Counted from the first letter of the stretch, positions 36,024 through 44,675 are shown. The stretch is DNA of 64,000 nt from JADKAV01 sp963732355 (GCA_963732355.1 CAVSZD010000007.1:248001-312000), one strand, 5' to 3'. Notes: generated from the letters alone by a model not told the origin. Numbers and translations are program-made.

Positions 36024-36463
36024 AACCGGCTCGCGCGGACTTCCCGGTCGTCTACACGATGACAACCCGCTGGAACGACAACGACCACTACGGCCACATG
36101 AACAACGCGACCTACTTCGAGTACATCGACACGGCAGTGAACGGCTGGCTCATGTCCGCGACGGGGATCGATATCCGGGACTTGTCGGCAATCGGAATCG
36201 TCGCCAGTACCGGCTGTGACTACTACGCCGAACTCGGATTCCCGGACACCATCGAGATCGGGTTGGCCACGACGCGCGTGGGGACGTCCAGCATCCGCTA
36301 CTGCCTGGGCATCTTCCGCGACGGCGACTCACAGTTGCGCGCGCTGGCCCACTTCGTCCACGTTTACGTCGATGCCGCCACCCGACGGCCGGTACCCATC
36401 CCGCCGGAGGTCCGGGCCGCGGTCGAAGGCCTGCCCCAGTTCAGCGCCGCACGTCCTGGTTAG
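36020..36463 (+). CDS. Acyl-CoA thioesterase, 4HBT hotdog family
   Basis: The 147-residue hotdog protein begins at GTG 36020, with GGGAG five bases upstream, and overlaps the stop of the alcohol dehydrogenase by GTGA. The active-site segment TRWNDNDHYGHMNNATYF has the Asp of 4-hydroxybenzoyl-CoA-thioesterase-like enzymes. Its last three codons (Arg-Pro-Gly) and TAG stop run into repeat family 2, so the stop codon is supplied by the repeat. In the uncorrected sequence it appears fused to the dehydrogenase. It likely hydrolyses an acyl-CoA related to the preceding enzyme's product. Confidence 0.85.
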   Translation: MKPARADFPVVYTMTTRWNDNDHYGHMNNATYFEYIDTAVNGWLMSATGIDIRDLSAIGIVASTGCDYYAELGFPDTIEIGLATTRVGTSSIRYCLGIFRDGDSQLRALAHFVHVYVDAATRRPVPIPPEVRAAVEGLPQFSAARPG

Positions 36464-36530
36464 AGGTTGTGCTGTTGGTTAGCGAATCCACGCGTTGTTT
36501 CGCTAACGAGGAGCACAACCTCTAACGCGG
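36455..36530. repeat. Nested palindrome, repeat family 2, copy 3
   Basis: This copy has the longest perfect outer arms, GTTAGAGGTTGTGCT (36459-36473) with AGCACAACCTCTAAC (36512-36526). Inner arms are GTTAGCGAA (36478-36486) with TTCGCTAAC (36499-36507). It is 26 kb from copies 1 and 2 and again sits between two convergent stop codons. A bidirectional terminator role is plausible. Confidence 0.9.
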
Positions 36531-36535
36531 GCGGT

Positions 36536-37681
36536 TCAGAGGCCCAGGTCGCGGCCGATCAGTTCCTTCATGATCTCGTTGCTGCCGGCCCAGATCTTCG
36601 TCACGCGGGCGTCGCGCCAGGCACGTGCGACGCGGTACTCGTTCATGTAGCCGTACCCGCCGTAGAGCTGCACACACGCGTCGATCACGTCGTTCTGCAC
36701 CTGCGCGGTCCACCACTTCGCCTTCGCTGCATCGACCGCGGTCAGATCACCGGCGTTGAACGCAAGCACGCACTTGTCGACGAAGGCCTGCGAGACCTCC
36801 AACTTGGTAGCCAGCTCGGCAGCCAGGAACTTGTTGTACTGGAACGTCCCGACGGGCTGACCGAAGGCCTTGCGTTCCTTGATGTAGGCCAGCGTCTCCT
36901 CGAATACGGCCGCCGCGTGCGCGATGTTGGACACCGCCGCACCGAGCCGCTCCTGCGGAAGCCTCTGCATCATGTGGATGAAACCGAGGTTGAGCTCGCC
37001 GATCACGTTGGCGTTCGGGACCCGGACGTTGTTGAAGAACAGCTCCGAGGTGTCGCTCTCGGTCTGTCCGACCTTGTCCAACTTGCGGCCGCGGGTGAAG
37101 CCCTCCATGCCGGACTCGACGCCGAACAGGGTGATGCCCTTGGCGCCCGATCCTGGTGTGGTGCGCGCGGCAACAACCACGAGGTCGGCCGAGTAGCCGT
37201 TCGTGATGAACGTCTTCGACCCGTTGAGCACCCACGTGTCGCCGTCCTGCACAGCCGTGGTCAGCAGTGCCGCCAAGTCCGACCCACCGCTCGGCTCAGT
37301 CATGCCGATCGCGGTGACCAGTTCGCCGGAGCAGAATCGCGGCAACCAACGTTCTTTCTGCTCGTCGGTGCAAAGGTCCGCAAGGTACGGCGCGACGATG
37401 TCGGCGTGAATGCCCAGACAGGACGAGAGGGCCGCCGAGACCCGGGACAACTCCTCGCTGAGGACTGCGTTGAAACGGTAGTCGCCGGCCTCTGATCCGC
37501 CATACTGCTCCGGGATCTCCAGACCGAGGAAGCCCATCTTCCCCGCGCTGATCCAGACGTCGCGCGGGATGGCCTTTGCCTCGATGAACTCCTCGAGGCG
37601 CGGGCTCACCTCACGTTCGAGCCAGGTCCGGGCAGAGGCGCGGAAGGCCTCATGGTCTTCGGTGTAAACAGTGCGCTTCAC
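36536..37681 (-). CDS. Acyl-CoA dehydrogenase, long-chain/LCAD-like
   Basis: The 381-residue flavoprotein has the acyl-CoA dehydrogenase layout, with GMTEPSGGSDLA in the middle domain and a C-terminal QLYGGYGYMNEYRVAR. The usual C-terminal catalytic EGT is replaced by WAGSNEIM, as in long-chain and isovaleryl-type enzymes. In those enzymes the catalytic Glu is on an earlier helix, which here may be FEETLAYIKER. It oxidises an acyl-CoA and passes electrons to ETF. GTG 37681 lies four bases after the stop of the SDR gene, so both are in one operon, probably controlled by the divergent TetR. Confidence 0.9.
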   Translation of the reverse strand: MKRTVYTEDHEAFRASARTWLEREVSPRLEEFIEAKAIPRDVWISAGKMGFLGLEIPEQYGGSEAGDYRFNAVLSEELSRVSAALSSCLGIHADIVAPYLADLCTDEQKERWLPRFCSGELVTAIGMTEPSGGSDLAALLTTAVQDGDTWVLNGSKTFITNGYSADLVVVAARTTPGSGAKGITLFGVESGMEGFTRGRKLDKVGQTESDTSELFFNNVRVPNANVIGELNLGFIHMMQRLPQERLGAAVSNIAHAAAVFEETLAYIKERKAFGQPVGTFQYNKFLAAELATKLEVSQAFVDKCVLAFNAGDLTAVDAAKAKWWTAQVQNDVIDACVQLYGGYGYMNEYRVARAWRDARVTKIWAGSNEIMKELIGRDLGL

Positions 37682-37685
37682 GGCA

Positions 37686-38435
37686 TCAGTCCTTGGGTCC
37701 ACCGGCGACATAGATCACTTGACCCGACACAAAGCCGGCACCCTCGCTGACGAGGAACGACACCGTGTTAGCGATGTCCTCGGGCTGACCGACCCGGCCC
37801 ACGGGGATCTGCGAGGCCGCAAGCTCGATGAACTGGTCGAACTCCATCCCGATGCGCTGCGCGGTCGCAGCGGTCATGTCGGTCTGGATGAAACCAGGAG
37901 CGATGGAGTTCGCGGTCACGTTGAACCGGCCCAGCTCGATGGCCAGCGTCTTCGTGAGGCCCTGCATTCCGGCCTTGGCAGCCGAGTAGTTCGCCTGCCC
38001 GCGGTTACCGAGCGCGGAGGTGCTCGAGAGGTTGACGATCCGTCCCCACTGGGCGTCTCGCTGATACGGCTGGACCGCGCGGCTCATCAAGAAGGCACCG
38101 CGCAGGTGCACGGCCATGACCGCGTCCCAGTCGTCCGCCGACATCTTGTGCAGCATGTTGTCCCGGATGATCCCGGCATTGTTGACCAACACGGTGGGCG
38201 CGCCCAAATCCGCGGCAATCCGGTCGACCGCAGCACCCACCTCGGTCTCATCGGCCACGTTCGCGCCGACCGCCAGCGCGTTGCCACCGGCCGCCTTGAT
38301 CTGCTCGACCACCGGTTGACACGCCGCGGCATCGAGGTCCAGCACGGCCACGGCCATCCCGTCCTGTGCCAATTGCCGGGAGACGGCGGCGCCGATCCCA
38401 CGAGCTCCTCCGGTGACGATTGCGGTGCGGGTCAT
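37686..38435 (-). CDS. FabG-like short-chain dehydrogenase/reductase (3-oxoacyl reductase)
   Basis: The 249-residue classical SDR has the cofactor motif TGGARGIG (8-15), NNAG, the catalytic Ser in NLSSTSA, and YSAAK with the catalytic Tyr/Lys. IAPGFIQTDMTA follows, as in 3-oxoacyl-[ACP/CoA] reductases. ATG 38435 has GGAG five bases upstream. With the adjacent acyl-CoA dehydrogenase it fits a beta-oxidation or polyhydroxyalkanoate-type step, acting on a 3-hydroxyacyl/3-oxoacyl thioester. A palindromic operator lies in the gap to the divergent TetR gene. Confidence 0.87.
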   Translation of the reverse strand: MTRTAIVTGGARGIGAAVSRQLAQDGMAVAVLDLDAAACQPVVEQIKAAGGNALAVGANVADETEVGAAVDRIAADLGAPTVLVNNAGIIRDNMLHKMSADDWDAVMAVHLRGAFLMSRAVQPYQRDAQWGRIVNLSSTSALGNRGQANYSAAKAGMQGLTKTLAIELGRFNVTANSIAPGFIQTDMTAATAQRIGMEFDQFIELAASQIPVGRVGQPEDIANTVSFLVSEGAGFVSGQVIYVAGGPKD

Positions 38436-38463
38436 GTCTGCTCCAAGTGACTCTTCCAAGGAC

Positions 38464-38477
38464 TAAGCAAGCGCTTA
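38464..38477. promoter_or_regulatory. TetR operator candidate (TAAGC-N4-GCTTA)
   Basis: TAAGCAAGCGCTTA is a 14-bp inverted repeat with five-base arms in the 103-base gap between the divergent SDR and TetR start codons. Its core AAGCGCTT is itself palindromic. Its place and form fit the binding site of the adjacent TetR. Confidence 0.6.
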
Positions 38478-38538
38478 CTCAGCATGTTAGTCTCCGCGGT
38501 AGTTGTTCGGTGTCCAAACCACACAAACAGGAGGACAG

Positions 38539-39150
38539 GTGGCCAACGGTGCGGCTGGCGGCAGAGCCGCCGACGCCCGCGAGAGGCTGCTGGCCGCGGC
38601 GGGGACGGCGTTCGCCGAACGGGGTTTCCACGCCACCACCACCCGCGACATCGCAGCGGCCGCGGGTATGAGCCCAGCGGCTGTCTACGTGCACCATGAA
38701 TCCAAAGAAGAACTGCTGTACCTCATCTCGCTGGAAGGACACACGCGCACCCGCGAGCTGGTCCGCGAGGCCATCGGAAGCGCCGACGATCCCGTCCAAC
38801 AACTGCGCGCGGTGATGGCGTCGTTCACGACCTTCCACGCCGAGCAGCACACGCTCGCCAGAGTGGTCAACTACGAACTGGTCTCGCTGAACGCGCCCCA
38901 CCGCAAGGAGATCGCAGCCTTGCGCCGGGCCATCCGCCGCGACGTCCAGTCAGTGGTCGAAGCCGGGATGATCACCGGGGTCTTCGATACAGCTGATGCC
39001 AAGATGACGACGATGGCGCTGCTGTCGCTGGGCATCGACATAGGCCGCTGGTACGGCGTCGAGGCCACTTGGCCGGCGCAGACCATCGCCTCGCTGTACG
39101 CAGACCTGGCCCTGCGAATGGTCGCAGCCAACCTTGAGGAGAAGCCATGA
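38539..39150 (+). CDS. TetR family transcriptional regulator
   Basis: The 203-residue regulator has its DNA-binding domain at about 12-60 (ARERLLAAAGTAFAERGFHATTTRDIAAAAGMSPAAVYVHHESKEELL, given here in outline only as helix 1, turn and recognition helix) and a TetR_C-type ligand domain. GTG 38539 is preceded by AGGAGG at good spacing, which rejects an upstream start at 38503. It is divergent from the SDR/acyl-CoA dehydrogenase operon and overlaps the next SDR by ATGA. It likely controls both directions in response to an acyl-CoA. Confidence 0.87.
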   Translation: MANGAAGGRAADARERLLAAAGTAFAERGFHATTTRDIAAAAGMSPAAVYVHHESKEELLYLISLEGHTRTRELVREAIGSADDPVQQLRAVMASFTTFHAEQHTLARVVNYELVSLNAPHRKEIAALRRAIRRDVQSVVEAGMITGVFDTADAKMTTMALLSLGIDIGRWYGVEATWPAQTIASLYADLALRMVAANLEEKP

Positions 39151-39908
39151 CAGTGCTCGACCGTTTCCGCCTTGACGGGCGGGTGTCCCTGGTCACCGGG
39201 GCCTCATCCGGGCTGGGTGTCGCCATTGCCAAAGCCCTCGCAGAAGCCGGTAGCGATGTGGTCGTCGGGGCCCGACGTGTGGACCGCTTGGCCGACACCG
39301 TCACTGCGGTCGAAGCGGCCGGACGCCGCGGGCTGGCAGTGGCCACCGACGTCTCCGAACCGACTGACTGCACAACGATGGTAGAGGCGGCGATCGCGCA
39401 GTTCGGCCGAGTCGACGTGCTGGTCAACAACGCCGGTGTCGGTACGGCTGTACCCGCCACCCGCGAGACGCCCGAACAGTTCCGAAGTGTGATCGACGTG
39501 AACCTCAACGGGTGCTATTGGATGGCCCAAGCGTGCGGGCGGGTCATGGCGCCGGGCAGCAGCATCATCAACATCAGCAGCGTCCTGGCCCTGACCACGG
39601 CGGGGCTGCCGCAAGCGGCCTACGCGGCGAGCAAGTCCGGGCTGCTGGGCATGACCCGCGACCTCGCCCAGCAATGGGCAACGCGTAAAGGCATCCGCGT
39701 CAACGCCATCGCCCCGGGCTTCTTCCCCACCGAAATGACGCAGGAGTACCCGCCCGGCTACGTGGACTCACTGCGGCACCGCATCCCGATGGATCGCATG
39801 GGCGAACTCGATGAACTGGCGGCCGCGGTGGTGTTCCTCGCCAGTCCCGCATCCGGCTACATGACCGGTCAGACCGTGGTGGTCGACGGCGGCGTGACGA
39901 TCACATGA
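39147..39908 (+). CDS. Short-chain dehydrogenase/reductase
   Basis: The 253-residue classical SDR has TGASSGLG, NNAG, an active Ser in NISSVLA and YAASK. APGFFPTEMT follows the active site. It starts within the ATGA overlap with the TetR gene and ends overlapping the SGNH hydrolase gene in the same way. The substrate is a hydroxyl/carbonyl compound that cannot be specified. Confidence 0.87.
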   Translation: MTVLDRFRLDGRVSLVTGASSGLGVAIAKALAEAGSDVVVGARRVDRLADTVTAVEAAGRRGLAVATDVSEPTDCTTMVEAAIAQFGRVDVLVNNAGVGTAVPATRETPEQFRSVIDVNLNGCYWMAQACGRVMAPGSSIINISSVLALTTAGLPQAAYAASKSGLLGMTRDLAQQWATRKGIRVNAIAPGFFPTEMTQEYPPGYVDSLRHRIPMDRMGELDELAAAVVFLASPASGYMTGQTVVVDGGVTIT

Positions 39909-40699
39909 GACTCATCTGCGTCGGGGACTCGTTCACCGAGGGGCTGGCCGACGACCTGCGCCCGGACGGTGAATACCGCGGATGGGCCGACCGGGTCGCT
40001 GGGGCCTTGGCCACCACCCAACCCGTGGAGTACGCGAACCTGGCCGTGCGCGGCAAGCTCCTCGACCAGGTCGTGGACGAGCAGTTGCCGATCGCTGCGG
40101 AGCTCGCTGCCGATGTTCTGACGTTCCACGCCGGCGGCAACGATGTGCTGCGTCGCGGCACCGACCTCCCGGACCTCTTCAACCGGTACGACGCGGCGGT
40201 GGCTGGAATCACTTCCCCCGGACGTCAGGTGCTGCTTTTCACCAGCATCACCCGGGCCGGTGGCACGGGACGGCTCGCCGAAGCGATCGCGACCCGGTTC
40301 GACCAGTTCAACGACAACGTGCGGGAAGTGGGCGCACGGCGCGGCGCCGCGGTGGTCGAGCTCGACACGGTCGAGGCTCTCACCGACAGGCGACTCTGGC
40401 ACGCCGATCGCCTGCACCTGAACGCAGAAGGGCACGCCCGGGTCGCGGCCGCAGTCCTGGCACAGCTCGGAGTGGATGACGGCGGCCGACCCGACTGGTG
40501 GGCGGTCCCACTGCCTGCTATCTCACCCAAGGGCCGCGCCAAGTCACTTGCCGGTGATCTCAATTGGGCAGGCGCGCATTTCGCACCGTGGATCTGGCGG
40601 CGTCTTCGCGGAGTCTCCAGCGGGGACGGCCGCGTGGCAAAGGACAACGGGCTGCATGTGGTTGTGACGAGCGCCCCGGCTCGCTTTGAAGGAGGATGA
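39905..40699 (+). CDS. SGNH/GDSL hydrolase, cytoplasmic
   Basis: The 264-residue esterase-like protein has block I GDSFTEG (Ser nucleophile), block III GGND (oxyanion Asn), and block V DRLHLNAEGH (catalytic Asp and His). All four family residues are present. It has no signal peptide. The C-terminal 70 residues, rich in Trp/Arg/Lys, lie beyond the usual domain. It is coupled by ATGA to the SDR upstream, and GGAGG at its end serves the next gene. Likely an ester or thioester hydrolase. Confidence 0.87.
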   Translation: MRLICVGDSFTEGLADDLRPDGEYRGWADRVAGALATTQPVEYANLAVRGKLLDQVVDEQLPIAAELAADVLTFHAGGNDVLRRGTDLPDLFNRYDAAVAGITSPGRQVLLFTSITRAGGTGRLAEAIATRFDQFNDNVREVGARRGAAVVELDTVEALTDRRLWHADRLHLNAEGHARVAAAVLAQLGVDDGGRPDWWAVPLPAISPKGRAKSLAGDLNWAGAHFAPWIWRRLRGVSSGDGRVAKDNGLHVVVTSAPARFEGG

Positions 40700-40713
40700 A
40701 ACCGGAGGTTCAC

Positions 40714-41793
40714 ATGAGAGTCGCAGTTCTTGGATCCGGCAATGGCGGCATGGCGATCGCGTTCGAGTGGGCACAGGCGGGCCACGAAGTCGCCCTGTTC
40801 GACTTCGAGCAGTTCGACACCAACGTGGCAGCGGTCGCGGCCCGCGGGGGGATCAGCTCGGACGGCGAACTGGAAGGCTTCGTCGAGCTGCGCTACGCCG
40901 GTCACGACATCGCCGAGGCGATGCAGGGCGCGGAGTTGGTGTTCGCCGTCGGTCCGGCTTACAGCACTGCTCCTTTCGCCCAAGCGTGCCGCCCGCATAT
41001 GGTCACCGGGCAGGTGTTCGTCGTCTGCCCTGGTTCGTGCGCAGGAGCACTGGTCTTCAAGCAGGCACTGGGCCTCGAAGCTACCGACGCCTCAGTCGTG
41101 GTGGCGGAGACCTCGACCCTGCCGTACGCGGTGCGGGTGACCGGCGATGCGCACATCACCGTCTACAACCGGCTGAAGGGCGGCTACTACGTCGCCGCGT
41201 TGCCGAGCAGCGCAACCCAAGGTCTATTCGACCTCTTGCGCACGGTGCACGCCGAGATGTCCCCCGGCGAAAGCGTGTGGCAGACGACACTGCAGAACAG
41301 CAACCCGATCATCCATCCGGCCGTCTCCCTGTGTAACGCCGCGCTTATTGAGCGAACCGGGGGTGACTTCTTGTTCTACGAGGAGGGCGTCACCGAGGCA
41401 GTCGGGCGCCTGATCAAGGCGGTGGATCTGGAACGCGTGGCAATAGCCGAAGCGTTGGGAGTCAGGGTGCGCCGCGACCCCGAACTCGGAATCGACCAGG
41501 GCTACCAGACCATCGACGACTACGGGATCGGCTACTCGCAGGCGCCCGGGTTCCGCGGGATCCGTGCGCAGCCTCAACTCGACCACCGCTACTTCAACGA
41601 GGACTCGGGCTTCGGCCTGGTTTTCATGACAGACCTCGCGCGTCAGGTGGGCGTTGCGACGCCGGTGATGGATTCGCTGTTGCAGCTGAGTTCTGTGGTC
41701 ACCGGACGGGACTACAAGGCCGAGCAGGCGCGCACGATGGCAGGCCTCGGCTTGGACGGATACACCGCAGCCGAGTTGATTGAGGCGCTTTAG
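40714..41793 (+). CDS. Opine (octopine/nopaline-type) dehydrogenase family protein, paralog
   Basis: The 359-residue protein has GSGNGG in its Rossmann domain and the helical octopine/nopaline dehydrogenase C-domain, including NPIIHPAVSLCN with the active-site His. ATG 40714 was chosen because GGAGG lies five bases upstream; ATG 40696 overlaps the previous stop but has its Shine-Dalgarno too close. It is a clear paralog of the protein at 8651-9742, with the same length and a YYEEG/FYEEG region, yet diverged over most of its length. The last of a four-gene operon, it ends before repeat family 1. Confidence 0.82.
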   Translation: MRVAVLGSGNGGMAIAFEWAQAGHEVALFDFEQFDTNVAAVAARGGISSDGELEGFVELRYAGHDIAEAMQGAELVFAVGPAYSTAPFAQACRPHMVTGQVFVVCPGSCAGALVFKQALGLEATDASVVVAETSTLPYAVRVTGDAHITVYNRLKGGYYVAALPSSATQGLFDLLRTVHAEMSPGESVWQTTLQNSNPIIHPAVSLCNAALIERTGGDFLFYEEGVTEAVGRLIKAVDLERVAIAEALGVRVRRDPELGIDQGYQTIDDYGIGYSQAPGFRGIRAQPQLDHRYFNEDSGFGLVFMTDLARQVGVATPVMDSLLQLSSVVTGRDYKAEQARTMAGLGLDGYTAAELIEAL

Positions 41794-41800
41794 TTGCGCT

Positions 41801-41927
41801 CGCCGGATGTGGCGTTGTTGCGTCGCGGGGAGCGCAAATGTCGCGTCGTTGCTGGTTAACACGTTGCGGAACCAGCAACATCACGACACCCCAGGATCAC
41901 AATCAGCAACAACACCACAAACGGCCG
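41801..41927. repeat. Nested imperfect palindrome, repeat family 1, copy B
   Basis: The outer arm GGATGTGGCGTTGTTGC pairs with GCAACAACACCACAAACG near 41906-41923. An inner arm ending GTTGCTGGTT pairs with AACCAGCAACATCACGAC near 41870-41886. Segments such as GTCGCG, TTGCTG and CACGACAC align in order with copy A at 6658-6777. It lies between two convergent genes. Confidence 0.65.
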
Positions 41928-41951
41928 GCAGAATTGCTCGCGGCGCTCCAG

Positions 41952-43094
41952 TCACTGCTTGGGGTGCGGGAAGTCCGCATGACGCTGCTGGAATGAAAGG
42001 ATTTTCGGGTTGCGCACGACGCCGTCCTGGATCTCGATCGCCTGCAGCAGGCTCGGTTCCCGTTCCCACTCGGCCGGGCCTTGGAGCACTGGGCGCAGGA
42101 ACGGGATCAAGGCCTCGCTGATCCCCCACGTCGCGCTGTTCCACAAGTAGCTCGGGCTGTGATCCACGGCGTAGTACGCAACACCGGGACCGACGGTCAG
42201 CATGGGGTTCTCGAAACTGGTGGGCTCGGCGAACTCGAAGCCCATCCCGCGGTCGCAGGACACATCCACGATCAAATGGCCCGTGGGGAAGTGCGCTAGG
42301 TCGTCGTTGGTCACGAACATCATCGGGTTGTCGGTGTCCTGCATCACGCAGTTGACCACCACATCGAACTGCGACAGGAACTTGCCGACCGGAACGTACC
42401 CCTCAGGAATCCGGACCACGATCTCGGGCCTGTCCGGCACCCGTTCCATGTGGTCCATCACCAGCCCCGGGATGGGTGAGGCGACGGCCGGGACGTCTCG
42501 CATCGTGAGAACCGTGATGTCGTGCACGCCCATCCCCTGCAGTGCGGTGATCGCACCGCGCGCTGTGTTGCCGAAACCGAGCACAGCCGCACGCAGGTGG
42601 CGCCCGTAATGTCCCGTGGAACCCATCAGGGACATCGCCTGCAGAACCGAGCAGTATCCGGCCATCTCGTTGTTCATGTGGAACACGTGCACCATGAAGT
42701 CGCCAGCCGGGGTCCAGTGGTTCATCTGTTCCCAGGCGATCAGGGTCAAGTGCTTGTCGATGGAGATCTGGGTGAGCTCGGGATCCTGGACCGCGTGCGG
42801 CCAGCCCCAGAGAACCTGGCCGTGGGTCATCATCTCGAGGTCGGCGAGCGTCGGCTTGGGAAGCAGCACCACATCGGAGTTGGCGAAGACCTCCTGCCTA
42901 CTACCCATCGCGCCCACCTGGGCTGACAACTGCTCGTCGGTGACGCGGAAGCGCTGCCCGTAGCCCTGCTCCAGGATCATGTTGTGTCGCACCTCAGCGT
43001 CGATCATCGCGAAGTGGTGCGGATGAATCGGGAGCCGGTGTTCGTTCTCCTTGCTCGACGTGCCAACCACACCCAGTCGAAGCAGTTCACTCAT
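41952..43094 (-). CDS. N5-(carboxyethyl)ornithine synthase/alanine dehydrogenase-like protein
   Basis: The 380-residue protein has an N-terminal alanine-dehydrogenase-like domain opening with GTSSKENEHRLPIHPHHF, then a Rossmann core with AAVLGFGNTARGAI and a conserved DVSCDRGMGFEF region. The closest remembered family is carboxyethylornithine synthase, which reductively condenses ornithine or lysine with pyruvate. Plain alanine or lysine-type dehydrogenase chemistry is also possible. ATG 43094 gives the conserved N-terminus, so the longer frame is rejected. It converges on an opine-type dehydrogenase gene, which is notable since both families make N-(carboxyalkyl) amino acids. Confidence 0.72.
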   Translation of the reverse strand: MSELLRLGVVGTSSKENEHRLPIHPHHFAMIDAEVRHNMILEQGYGQRFRVTDEQLSAQVGAMGSRQEVFANSDVVLLPKPTLADLEMMTHGQVLWGWPHAVQDPELTQISIDKHLTLIAWEQMNHWTPAGDFMVHVFHMNNEMAGYCSVLQAMSLMGSTGHYGRHLRAAVLGFGNTARGAITALQGMGVHDITVLTMRDVPAVASPIPGLVMDHMERVPDRPEIVVRIPEGYVPVGKFLSQFDVVVNCVMQDTDNPMMFVTNDDLAHFPTGHLIVDVSCDRGMGFEFAEPTSFENPMLTVGPGVAYYAVDHSPSYLWNSATWGISEALIPFLRPVLQGPAEWEREPSLLQAIEIQDGVVRNPKILSFQQRHADFPHPKQ

Positions 43095-43208
43095 GGCTCC
43101 ATAGTCCTCGCCCGATCCGATGTAGGGCTGAGGTTTGCGCAAGTTGTTCCATTCGCAAGACCAGCCCACTAGTCTGCGTACCTACACGTAGAGGCTGCGA
43201 GGAATCCG

Positions 43209-44675
43209 ATGGCACGAATCCTGAAGCACACATTGACCTTGATCGCGACGTTCGCGGCCATGGTGCTGGCCTTCGTGGGACTGGCTGCTGCCCCCGCCTC
43301 AGCAGACGATCAGCCCTCGGTCATCTTCATGGGTGACTCCGTGACCGCCGGCTTCGGATACTTCGGCCAGAAGGAGAACGCCAAGAACATCACCGGAACG
43401 GTCAACAACGCCTTCCCCAGCAACTGGTACCTCGGCGACAACAGCCTGTCCGATTGCAGCCCGGGGGCCGGCACACCGATCGACCAGTGCAGCAACAACA
43501 ACTACAACGGTGCACCGTGGAGCGCGGGTCCGTGGCAGGCGGGAGCAAAGGCGCCGAACGTGGCGTACTCCTACCAGGTCGCCGCCAGCCAGGATCCCGC
43601 TAACGCCGCACCGGTTGAGAACTGGGCCATCACCGGATCGACCCCAGCTCAGTGGGACACCGGCGGCCCGTTCAACTTCCAGTTGAAGAACATCAAGAAC
43701 ACCAGCGTTGTGATGACCCTGGGCGCCAACCCGATCCTCGCCAGTTTCATGCAGATCAAGCTGTCCCTCATACCCGTGACGAACGGCGCCTGCGCTGACT
43801 CCACTCAGTGGCTGGGGTGGACCGGCTGGTGGGCCTACCCGACCCAACACGTCGTGGATTGCGCAGACCAGCAGTGGGCACAGAACAAGCAGACGACCCA
43901 CCTGGAGAACGTGTACAAGACCCTGCTGCAGAACAAGAACAAGGTCATGGTCATGCAGTACTACCGGACCTGCCCGTGGTCGTTCGGCAACTGGCAGCCC
44001 GAGGGCAACGTCGACAGGGGCCCCGAGGCCGGCAACCCGTGCCCGTCGCAGAAGAACAAGGTGTCGGAGTGCAGCAGTTGCCCGGTGAAGGGTGCGACCA
44101 CCCAATGGGAGCAGGCGACGGCCGCCCAGAACGCGATGAATGCGAAGATCGCTGCGGCCGTGGGTGAGGTTCAGCAGTGGGCAAAGACCCAGCCCGGCAT
44201 CAACCCGGCGAACCTGCAGCTGGCGGTTCCCGATCAGAGCGCCTGGGAGAAACACCAGGCCTGGAGTAGCGACTCGTGGGTGTTCAAGAACGACACCTGG
44301 ATCCACCCCAGCAAAGCCGGCCACACCCAGTTGGCCAAGACCGTTACCTCGGCCATGTGCTCGGCCTTCGGGCAGTGGTGCGGCGACAAGCCGAAGTGGG
44401 TCACCACGCCGAGTGTCGCCAAGGCCACCGTTGAGCAGCAGGTCCGCGGGTCGGTGCCCCAGCGCATGGCCAACCGCGAGGCCGAAGACCTTCCGCACAT
44501 GACCAAGCAGCAGAACGCGCTCGGGTGGGACAGCTTGACGCCCAAGATCTGCAACGTTTTCGAGGGTGACGTCTACTCCACGAAGCGCGACGGTGACTGC
44601 AAGCTCGTGGCCACCGCGGTTCGTAGCGGCAAGGAGAAGAAGCACACCTCGCAGCACGTGGTGCGGGTGAAGTAG
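43209..44675 (+). CDS. Secreted SGNH hydrolase-like protein
   Basis: The 488-residue protein has a signal peptide (about 1-32, ending APASA). The SGNH residues are visible: FMGDSVTAG (Ser), GSTPAQW, LGANP (Asn) and DTWIHPSKAGH (Asp and His). Long Asn/Gln/Trp-rich inserts and about ten Cys suggest a disulfide-stabilised exported enzyme. The C-terminal part after residue 400 is basic and may bind the cell envelope. The substrate may be a lipid or polysaccharide ester. The upstream gap to the divergent gene is 114 bases and holds a short CTAC-N2-GTAG inverted repeat at 43182-43191. Confidence 0.82.
   Translation: MARILKHTLTLIATFAAMVLAFVGLAAAPASADDQPSVIFMGDSVTAGFGYFGQKENAKNITGTVNNAFPSNWYLGDNSLSDCSPGAGTPIDQCSNNNYNGAPWSAGPWQAGAKAPNVAYSYQVAASQDPANAAPVENWAITGSTPAQWDTGGPFNFQLKNIKNTSVVMTLGANPILASFMQIKLSLIPVTNGACADSTQWLGWTGWWAYPTQHVVDCADQQWAQNKQTTHLENVYKTLLQNKNKVMVMQYYRTCPWSFGNWQPEGNVDRGPEAGNPCPSQKNKVSECSSCPVKGATTQWEQATAAQNAMNAKIAAAVGEVQQWAKTQPGINPANLQLAVPDQSAWEKHQAWSSDSWVFKNDTWIHPSKAGHTQLAKTVTSAMCSAFGQWCGDKPKWVTTPSVAKATVEQQVRGSVPQRMANREAEDLPHMTKQQNALGWDSLTPKICNVFEGDVYSTKRDGDCKLVATAVRSGKEKKHTSQHVVRVK

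Noticed and set aside
34781..36463. Novel bifunctional dehydrogenase-thioesterase
   Set aside because: A single extra base explains the read-through, and removing it gives two normal genes with a GTGA overlap.
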